A DNA stretch of 7,700 nt from an uncultured Thalassospira sp. (lineage in GTDB: Bacteria; Pseudomonadota; Alphaproteobacteria; Rhodospirillales_A; Thalassospiraceae): positions 1-7,700 of the forward strand of contig CAMPHD010000150.1 of NCBI GenBank assembly GCA_946885765.1, written 5' to 3'. The stretch's first letter is position 1. Each line of letters starts with the position of its first letter. Positions 1 through 5,470 of the stretch are shown here, piece by piece. The notes beneath the pieces were generated by a model. The model was not told the origin of the DNA, made no database searches, and saw nothing but the letters and a program-made list of their open reading frames with translations. A program made the translations under genes and the position numbers.

Positions 1-876
1 CTTGTCGGGCGCGGTGCCGGGCAAAGCTTTGGAGCCGTCACCGCCCTTTATGCCTTGCTCAAACACGGCTATCGCGTTGAGGCCGAAGCCATTCTGTTTC
101 GCCTTGAACAGACCATATTGCAAACCCAAACATTGCCGCTGAACCTGCTCGTCCCCGATCCTTTGCCAGATGATCCCGGCCCGGATAATCCGCAAACACC
201 GGGCTGGTACAGCTATAACCGCCATTACGATTATCTGGCCTTTTCTGCTTTCTGGCTGCTGCGCACGACAATGGATACCCTACCGGAACCGGCACCAACC
301 GCAGCCAAGGCCGATTTCCTCCTGATCAAGGATACCCGCCATTATAACGCCCGCATGTGCCTGCGCGGGAAATCGTCTTATGATATCACTCCCTCACCGG
401 TCCTGATGACGAACAGTCAGATTTTCCTGCCACCCACGGGCGGTGAAGAAGACACACCAAGCCTTTACAACCCGGCATCACAACCGCTTCCGGCCTTTGC
501 CAATCAAAATGCTTACGGCATTTTCAAATCCGGAACTGCCAACCAAACCGCCGTAAATATCACATTCACGCTGGCGGGATGCCGCGGCCATCGTCGCATC
601 ACGTTTCAAGAGGACGAAATCATCATCACGGATCAGGTCGATACAGATGCCCCTTCGGACATATACCTGTTCCGCCTGCTGGTTCCCGCCGGTTTGGCCT
701 TTGAAGAACCGGATGAAACCCAAATTGATTTCCCCGAATTGAACCTGCACCTGATCGCCGATCGTCCGATCCAAATTGCCGACGAAGGCCTGTTTGCCGT
801 AACCGGTCCGGTCAGAACGATCTTTGTGCCAAACCAAAGCACCGCAACACTTCGTATTGCCTGGAGCCCCTCATGA
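1..876 (+). CDS. 3' part of an unrecognised protein with helical N-terminal part and beta-rich C-terminal half, in a polysaccharide gene run
   Basis: The frame is open from the first base of the window (LVGRGAGQSFGAV...), so the gene starts upstream; the TTG at 55 is internal. The 291 visible residues fall into two parts. Residues 1-100 look helical, with an aromatic-rich segment WYSYNRHYDYLAFSAFWLL at about 69-87. Residues 105-291 are beta-rich with many short hydrophobic strands. A helical part followed by a beta-sandwich is seen in polysaccharide lyases and related glycan-active enzymes such as the heparinase II/III or DUF2264-like groups. I see no catalytic motif that places this protein in any of them, so function stays open. 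The stop overlaps the start of the GT2 gene by four bases (ATGA), which implies translational coupling and a role in the same surface-glycan pathway. A structural or glycan-modifying protein is inferred from context only. The reading frame is secure; the assignment is weak. Confidence 0.75.
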   Translation, partial: LVGRGAGQSFGAVTALYALLKHGYRVEAEAILFRLEQTILQTQTLPLNLLVPDPLPDDPGPDNPQTPGWYSYNRHYDYLAFSAFWLLRTTMDTLPEPAPTAAKADFLLIKDTRHYNARMCLRGKSSYDITPSPVLMTNSQIFLPPTGGEEDTPSLYNPASQPLPAFANQNAYGIFKSGTANQTAVNITFTLAGCRGHRRITFQEDEIIITDQVDTDAPSDIYLFRLLVPAGLAFEEPDETQIDFPELNLHLIADRPIQIADEGLFAVTGPVRTIFVPNQSTATLRIAWSPS

Positions 877-1610
877 CCCATGATGATGCGATCACCGTGA
901 TCACCACAGTTCGAAATGGCGATGCCTTTCTGGCCCGCTATTTTGCCAATCTGTCGGATATTCTTCGTCTGCAGGATTGCGCCATCCTTGTCGATGATGG
1001 CTCGGCAAATCCGGTAAAACTTCCGAACGGATCAAAGCGAATCCAACTTATCAGGAGCAACCCGATCGGCAGGGGGGCTGCGCTTAATCTCGCCATTTCA
1101 CATGCCCAAACCAACCTGATTGCCATTCAGGATATCGACGATCTGTCTCATTCTGACCGACTCCCAATCCAAGCCAACATTTTACGCACCCATCCGGGTG
1201 TGCTCGCCTTCACCAAAGGACAAGAAGCACAAGTAAAAACCGGAAGCGATCAATGGCATGAAATACCCGCCGTGCGGCTTTATCGCAGCAATCCACTGCA
1301 CCATTCATCTTTGGCTTTCCGTCGCGATATCTGGGAACAGGCGGGCGGATACGACCCCGGTTTACCCTGCTGCATTGATCTTGATTTTTACCTGCGGGCT
1401 GTGCGCATTTCCGGGACCTCCATCTGGAGGTTGGACCGGCCATTGATCACACGAAATACCGATCCTGCAACCCGCAGCTTTGCGTCCATCCAAACCACAA
1501 TCTATCGCGACACATTGCATCATGTTCTGACCCGACATCGCAAAGGCATAGCCCCGCCGATCTGGATGCGCTTCTTTGATCTCAAACGAGCATTGGGAAT
1601 CGGCATATGA
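873..1610 (+). CDS. glycosyltransferase family 2 (GT-A fold)
   Basis: A 245-residue inverting glycosyltransferase that would transfer a sugar from a nucleotide-sugar donor to a growing glycan at the cytoplasmic side of the membrane. Family marks in order: the N-terminal strand ITVITTVRNG (7-16), nucleotide-binding VDDGS (40-44), NPIGRGAALNLAI (63-75), the metal-binding DXD region QDIDD (86-90), and the acceptor-side segment HHSSLAFRRDIWEQAGGYD (143-161) followed by IDLDFYLR (168-175). In the last segment the usual ED pair is ID, but the aspartate (D169) is kept. No membrane helix is seen, so the protein is probably soluble or peripheral. The ATG at 873 overlaps the previous stop, with CTGGAG at 861-866 as a well-spaced ribosome binding site. 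The stop overlaps the next gene in the same way. Donor and acceptor sugars cannot be told from sequence. Confidence 0.93.
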   Translation: MTHDDAITVITTVRNGDAFLARYFANLSDILRLQDCAILVDDGSANPVKLPNGSKRIQLIRSNPIGRGAALNLAISHAQTNLIAIQDIDDLSHSDRLPIQANILRTHPGVLAFTKGQEAQVKTGSDQWHEIPAVRLYRSNPLHHSSLAFRRDIWEQAGGYDPGLPCCIDLDFYLRAVRISGTSIWRLDRPLITRNTDPATRSFASIQTTIYRDTLHHVLTRHRKGIAPPIWMRFFDLKRALGIGI

Positions 1611-2698
1611 CCAAACGCCCGCGGATTATCGCCATGCTGCAACTGCCCCCGCCGATGCACGGGGCCGCTACCATGAATGAAAGGGCGCTGACCGCATTAA
1701 AGAAAACCTGTGATGTGACACTGCTTGAAATGCGTTTTACCAATCATCCACGCGACATTGCCAAACCGACAATCGGCAAACTAGTTACGGCATTTTATCT
1801 GTCGCTCAGGCTGCTCTTCGACCTCTGTCGAAAGCCCGATGCGTTTTACATCAATTTCGCCCCGACCGGCGGCGCGTTTTATCGTGACAGCATTTATGTC
1901 CTTATGTCGAAACTGTTTGGCATCCCGGCGATCCTGCATCTGCATGGTCAGGGCCTGCAAGCAGGCTGCAAAAACAGGCTAACAACCTGGTTGCAACACC
2001 GGGTCTTTGCCGGGCAAACCGCCATTATTCTTGGCGACGCCTTGCGCCACGAACTTAACGGCCTTGGTTGCCAACCAACAACCATCGCCAACTGCCTGCC
2101 CGACGAAGCCTTCCAAATCACACGGTCTTTATCCGATGGCACCACACCACATCTACTTTATCTGTCGAACCTGTTTCGCAGCAAGGGCATTGACGATGTG
2201 CTGGCGGCCTGCGCGATCCTTCGACAGCGGAATATTGATTTCACGCTTGATATCGCCGGGGCAGAAGGCGACATTTTAGCCGACGAACTTGCACGATTGA
2301 TCGACACTTTCGACCTTGAAAATTGCTCTCACTATCACGGTCCGGTCGATGCGGATATCCGCACAAAACTTCTATCCAACGCCGACCTGTTCCTGTTTCC
2401 GTCTCGCTACTCGAACGAGGCACAACCGCTTGTCGTGCTCGAAGCCATGGCAGCGGGGGTTCCTGTCATCACCAGCAATATCGGCACATTGGGCGATATC
2501 GTTCGAGACGGTGAAACCGGGCGCATCTGCCAACCGGGCAAGCCCGAAATACTGGCAGACCGAATATCCGATGCGTTGACTCAAACGAAAGAAACACACG
2601 ATATGGCAAATGACGCACAGGCCTTTTGCCGCACGCATTTCAGCAAGGTCCGTTTTGACCACGATTTGCAGCAACTCATCGGCCAAATCGTTTCTTGA
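1607..2698 (+). CDS. glycosyltransferase family 4 (GT-B fold)
   Basis: A 363-residue retaining glycosyltransferase with the usual length and two-domain layout. The N-terminal acceptor domain starts with a strand and a loop LPPPMHGAATMNE (13-25), of the PPPxHG type seen in a subset of GT4 enzymes. HLHGQG (111-116) lies at the interdomain face. The C-terminal donor domain begins near LLYLSNLFRSKGIDDVL (183-199) and carries the phosphate-binding R191/K193 pair. It ends with the diagnostic EX7E motif E271-AQPLVVL-E279, then EAMAAGVPVITSNIG and DGETGRICQPG (301-311). These residues bind the nucleotide sugar. The ATG at 1607 overlaps the GT2 stop by four bases, with GGGAA at 1595-1599 as ribosome binding site. 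It is the last gene of the run, since the next gene begins 60 bases downstream with its own candidate promoter. Sugar specificity is unknown. The likely role is capsule, exopolysaccharide or O-antigen assembly. Confidence 0.94.
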   Translation: MTKRPRIIAMLQLPPPMHGAATMNERALTALKKTCDVTLLEMRFTNHPRDIAKPTIGKLVTAFYLSLRLLFDLCRKPDAFYINFAPTGGAFYRDSIYVLMSKLFGIPAILHLHGQGLQAGCKNRLTTWLQHRVFAGQTAIILGDALRHELNGLGCQPTTIANCLPDEAFQITRSLSDGTTPHLLYLSNLFRSKGIDDVLAACAILRQRNIDFTLDIAGAEGDILADELARLIDTFDLENCSHYHGPVDADIRTKLLSNADLFLFPSRYSNEAQPLVVLEAMAAGVPVITSNIGTLGDIVRDGETGRICQPGKPEILADRISDALTQTKETHDMANDAQAFCRTHFSKVRFDHDLQQLIGQIVS

Positions 2699-2724
2699 TC
2701 TCTATATGGTTGCAGCGTCAAAAT
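2695..2724 (+). promoter_or_regulatory. weak sigma-70-like promoter candidate for the YjbR-family gene
   Basis: TTGATC (2695-2700) and CAAAAT (2719-2724) stand 18 bases apart and match the -35 and -10 consensus at four positions each. The -35 box overlaps the end of the GT4 gene. It would give a leader of roughly 25-30 bases. Read-through from the glycosyltransferase run is equally possible, as no convincing terminator is seen between them. Confidence 0.25.
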
Positions 2725-2758
2725 ATCCCGACAGCTTTTGATCAGGAAAGAAGCCTGC

Positions 2759-3124
2759 ATGACCCGCGATGATTTCAACGCATTTTGCAAATCGCTGCCC
2801 TTGACGACCCATGTCGTACAATGGGGTGGTGCGGATGTCTGGAAGGTCGGCGGCAAAGTCTTTGCGATTGGTGGCTGGACCAAGGGCAATACGCTTGGCA
2901 TTACCTTCAAAGTTTCCGATATCGCCTACGAAGTCCTAAAGGAGCAACCCGGTTTGCGGCCTGCTCCGTACCTTGCCTCGCGCGGCATGAAATGGATTCA
3001 GCATTATGACGCGCCGGGACTGGATGATGCCGGCCTGCGTGATCATTTGCAGGCATCCCACAAAATCGTCGCCCGCGGCCTCACCAAAAAGAAACAGCGC
3101 GAGCTTGATCTTTATCAGGAATAG
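2759..3124 (+). CDS. MmcQ/YjbR family protein
   Basis: A 121-residue protein of the MmcQ/YjbR family, small CyaY-like-fold proteins often annotated as DNA-binding but with no settled function. Family features seen: an N-terminal helix (DDFNAFCKSLP, 4-14), the segment VVQWGGADVWKVGGKVFAIGG (19-39), the strand LGITFKVS (46-53), a central PGLRPAPYLASRGMKWIQ (64-81), and a C-terminal helix with LRDHLQASHKIVARGLTKKKQ (93-113). The length fits the family. I chose the ATG at 2759 over the in-frame TTG at 2738 because AGGAAAG (2744-2750) sits at ribosome-binding distance from it and the homologous core begins right after. It lies between the glycosyltransferase run and a convergent dehydrogenase gene and shows no functional tie to either. 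The last bases are 12 from the stop of the opposite-strand gene, so the two transcripts probably overlap. Confidence 0.9.
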   Translation: MTRDDFNAFCKSLPLTTHVVQWGGADVWKVGGKVFAIGGWTKGNTLGITFKVSDIAYEVLKEQPGLRPAPYLASRGMKWIQHYDAPGLDDAGLRDHLQASHKIVARGLTKKKQRELDLYQE

Positions 3125-3136
3125 ACGGCACGGCCT

Positions 3137-4426
3137 TTACAAACGCCAGAGGTCAATGCCATCCGGCACCTCGTCCCGCGGCAGGATCGCACGCACATCC
3201 GCAACAAAGCCGGTGCCATCCTTTAAAAGCCCCTGCACCAGCGGCCAGCCCTTGGCAACATATTCACGGTGTGACACCGCCAGCACGACAGCATCTGCCG
3301 GTTTCAGGTCACCATCACCACACAATTTCAGACCATCGAATTCATGCACCACTTCTTTTGCATCGGCATGATGGTCATGGACCTGAACGGTAATACCGGC
3401 TTCTTCAAGCGAGCGAATGATATCAATCACGCGCGTGTTGCGAATATCCGGTACATCTTCCTTGAAGGTCAGGCCCAGCACCGTCACGGTCGGGTTCCTG
3501 GTGGTCCCTTCGCGAAGTAACGCGCGGATCACCTTATTGGCGACAACCTCGCCCATACCATCATTTACCCGACGACCGGCCAGAACCACCTGCGGGTAAT
3601 AGCCAAGCTCCTCGGACTTATGGGTCAGGTAATAGGGATCAACCCCGATGCAATGCCCACCGACAAGACCCGGGGTGAAGCGCAGGAAGTTCCATTTGGT
3701 CCCGGCAGCATCCAGCACATCACGGGTATCGATCCCGGCGCGATCAAAGATCAGCGACAGCTCGTTCATCAGGGCAATATTCAGATCGCGCTGGGTATTT
3801 TCAATCACCTTGGCGGCCTCGGCGGCCTTGATGGTCGGTGCCTTGTGAATACCGGCCTTGACGACCGAGCCATAAACAGCAGCAACGATTTCAAGCGTTT
3901 CCGGCGTCTGGCCCGACACAACCTTGGTAATCGTGGTAAAGCGATGTTCACGGTCACCGGGATTGATGCGTTCAGGCGAATAACCAACCGTGAAATCAGT
4001 TCCGGCTTTCAGACCCGAAAGCGTCTCAAGGATCGGCACGCATTCTTCTTCGGTTGCACCGGGATAAACCGTGCTTTCATAGACAACGATATCGCCCTTT
4101 TTAAGAATCGCGCCAACGGTTTTCGAGGCAGATCGCAACGGCGACAGGTCAGGGCGGTTTGATCTGTCAATCGGGGTCGGTACGGTCACGATATGAAAAT
4201 CAGCCTGACGCAAATCGTCCGGATTGTCGCTCAGAAGCAAATCGGCCGCAGCAAGCTCGTGATCATCAACCTCGCCAGTCACGTCATGCCCCGCCTTAAG
4301 CTGCGCAATACGTGCCTTGTTGATATCAAATGCTACCGTTCGTCCAATCTCGGTCCCGAAGGCCACCGCCACCGGCAAGCCGACATAGCCCAAACCGATA
4401 ACCGAAATTTTGCGCCCGTGGCTCAT
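3137..4426 (-). CDS. tviB: TviB/WbpA-type UDP-N-acetylhexosamine 6-dehydrogenase
   Basis: A complete 429-residue cytoplasmic nucleotide-sugar dehydrogenase. It is predicted to oxidise C6 of UDP-GlcNAc (or UDP-GalNAc) twice with NAD+, giving the uronic acid used in capsule, exopolysaccharide or O-antigen. The N-terminal NAD-binding Rossmann motif is VIGLGYVGLPVA (9-20). Further marks are TVPTPID (81-87), ESTVYPGATEE (117-127) and GYSPERINPGD (148-158). The central helix PTIKAAEAAKVIENTQRDLN (197-216) carries the expected catalytic Lys206 and Asn210. The catalytic Cys259 sits in GLVGGHCIGVDPYYL (253-267). The UDP-binding C-terminal domain has GLTFKEDVPDIRNTR (318-332). The run THKSEELGYYPQVVLAGRR (268-286) resembles TviB more than plain UDP-glucose dehydrogenase, so I favour the N-acetylhexosamine substrate. 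AAGGG just upstream of the ATG serves as ribosome binding site. No TviC-like 4-epimerase is adjacent. The gene is transcribed alone from its own promoter, toward the glycosyltransferase run. The dehydrogenase family is certain, the exact substrate less so. Confidence 0.93.
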   Translation of the reverse strand: MSHGRKISVIGLGYVGLPVAVAFGTEIGRTVAFDINKARIAQLKAGHDVTGEVDDHELAAADLLLSDNPDDLRQADFHIVTVPTPIDRSNRPDLSPLRSASKTVGAILKKGDIVVYESTVYPGATEEECVPILETLSGLKAGTDFTVGYSPERINPGDREHRFTTITKVVSGQTPETLEIVAAVYGSVVKAGIHKAPTIKAAEAAKVIENTQRDLNIALMNELSLIFDRAGIDTRDVLDAAGTKWNFLRFTPGLVGGHCIGVDPYYLTHKSEELGYYPQVVLAGRRVNDGMGEVVANKVIRALLREGTTRNPTVTVLGLTFKEDVPDIRNTRVIDIIRSLEEAGITVQVHDHHADAKEVVHEFDGLKLCGDGDLKPADAVVLAVSHREYVAKGWPLVQGLLKDGTGFVADVRAILPRDEVPDGIDLWRL

Positions 4427-4457
4427 TGCTCAACCCTTGGATTTTAATTCTGTCTGA

Positions 4458-4486
4458 CTTCTAGCCAGCACGTGCACAACCGTCAA
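4458..4486 (-). promoter_or_regulatory. sigma-70-like promoter for the dehydrogenase gene, with a palindrome in the spacer
   Basis: On the minus strand, TTGACG (4481-4486) matches five of six -35 bases. TAGAAG (4458-4463) matches four of six -10 bases, with an ideal 17-base spacer. It would start transcription near 4451, giving a leader of about 25 bases that contains the AAGGG ribosome binding site. The spacer holds the perfect palindrome GCACGTGC (4468-4475), a plausible operator half or whole site, though it may be chance. Confidence 0.5.
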
Positions 4487-4508
4487 TAAAAGAGGAACTA
4501 CCATCCGG

Positions 4509-4537
4509 TTTAGGCAATCAAAAATATGTGCTAACCT
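4509..4537 (+). promoter_or_regulatory. weak promoter candidate for the solute-binding protein gene
   Basis: TTTAGG (4509-4514) and TAACCT (4532-4537) are 17 bases apart in an AT-rich stretch upstream of the solute-binding protein gene. Both matches to consensus are poor. It is offered because a promoter must lie in this 140-base divergent region unless the gene is silent or read from elsewhere. The coding start that follows has no clear Shine-Dalgarno sequence. Confidence 0.25.
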
Positions 4538-4566
4538 AATGATCTCCCGCAATCAGCCAGTTATTC

Positions 4567-5391
4567 ATGCACAAGCTCCCCCCTTTGATTTACCTTTTTC
4601 TGTTTTTCCTTGTCGCCGGTATATCGGTTACAGGTCAGGCAAATGACGCAAATGTGCGTGTTGTCCTGCCCTATATCCCGATGATGGCCGAAAGCCCGGC
4701 GCGTGGCATGTTCATCCGCATGTATGAGGAAATTGCCTCGCGAACCGGTCAGGAGTTTATCATTGATATCCTGCCGCCCCGCCGTGCGGTTCAGGCCTTT
4801 GTTTCGGGGAAATATGACGCGTTCGGCGCGTTCCCATCGCTCAGCGAATTACCGGTTTCGCTGGCGTCCGTGCCATATTACCTGCGCGAAAACCTGATTT
4901 TCTACAAACCCGGTCGTTTTGGCCCCAACGGGATCGCAGCACCGGACGATCTGGCCGGATTGAAGGTCGGGCTTTCGGCCTATCATTACCCACCGGCCAT
5001 CACCAATCGTCAGGATGTCGATTTCGAACGGGTTCCCAACGATCTTTCATTGCTGCGTATGGTTGCCAGTAACCGACTTGATGCCGCAATCATCGAAAGA
5101 ACTTCAGGACTCCATATCCGTGATTTGCTTGGCCTTGCCGATATTATCGACAGCCTTGATATCCCGGTCACAACGGAAAACGTCTTTTCCCTGTTTCAGG
5201 CCAACCGGGAAGGCATTGCAAACCGGATACTCTTTGATCGGGCGGTTTACGATATGCTTTGCGACGGAACACTGGCCGCCATTTTCGGGCGCAGTGACGT
5301 TTTGCCCGACATCTCCCTGCTCGAACGTGATCTGCCACCTGAAAGCTGGCGCAATGACTGTACCCCTTCCCTTCCGTCCGCCAGCAGATAG
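4567..5391 (+). CDS. orphan periplasmic solute-binding protein (type 2, SBP_bac_3-like)
   Basis: A 274-residue exported protein with the fold of amino-acid/polar-solute ABC transporter binding proteins. Residues 1-25 form a signal peptide: a positive start, the hydrophobic core LIYLFLFFLVAGISV, and a likely cut after GQA (A25). The mature protein starts the first lobe with VRVVLPYIP (30-38). It continues with RGMFIRMYEEIASRTGQEF (46-64) and ILPPRRAVQAFVSGKYDAFGA (68-88), a typical ligand-domain helix and strand. The second lobe has DLAGLKVGLSAYHY (128-141), then DLSLLRMVASNRLDAAIIE (159-177). Two cysteines in the mature part (C232, C265) could form a disulfide. The ATG at 4567 is the first start after an in-frame TGA at 4540, and it lacks an obvious ribosome binding site. 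No permease or ATPase gene is next to it, so it may feed a distant transporter or serve as a sensor partner. The ligand cannot be predicted. Confidence 0.88.
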   Translation: MHKLPPLIYLFLFFLVAGISVTGQANDANVRVVLPYIPMMAESPARGMFIRMYEEIASRTGQEFIIDILPPRRAVQAFVSGKYDAFGAFPSLSELPVSLASVPYYLRENLIFYKPGRFGPNGIAAPDDLAGLKVGLSAYHYPPAITNRQDVDFERVPNDLSLLRMVASNRLDAAIIERTSGLHIRDLLGLADIIDSLDIPVTTENVFSLFQANREGIANRILFDRAVYDMLCDGTLAAIFGRSDVLPDISLLERDLPPESWRNDCTPSLPSASR

Positions 5392-5409
5392 GAACCTTCC
5401 CCGCATGCA

Positions 5410-5443
5410 AAACGGGATGCACCATATCTGACACACCCCGTTT
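5410..5443. terminator. possible bidirectional terminator hairpin between convergent genes
   Basis: AAACGGG (5410-5416) and CCCGTTT (5437-5443) form a 7-base-pair inverted repeat in the 79-base gap between the convergent stops of the solute-binding protein gene and leuS. The A and T ends would give a short T-run on either strand. The 20-base loop is long for an intrinsic terminator, so this is only a candidate. Confidence 0.3.
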
Positions 5444-5470
5444 CATCATCATTGCCAACTATGGCTGGGC

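Noticed and set aside
55..57. TTG as start of the first gene
   Set aside because: The frame is open and protein-like from base 1 (LVGRGAGQSFGAVTALYA), so the TTG is an internal leucine codon and the gene begins outside the window.
2738..2740. TTG as start of the YjbR-family gene
   Set aside because: It would put the AGGAAAG ribosome binding site inside the coding region. The ATG at 2759 is properly spaced from it and the conserved core starts there.
2718..2741. Inverted repeat TCAAAA/TTTTGA as a terminator after the glycosyltransferase run
   Set aside because: The stem is only six mostly A-T pairs with no GC core and no following T-run, too weak for an intrinsic terminator.
3620..4162. 180-codon open frame on the plus strand inside the dehydrogenase gene
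   Set aside because: It lies wholly antisense to a well-supported dehydrogenase. Its low-complexity, charged translation has no recognisable domain, which is what codon bias on the other strand produces.
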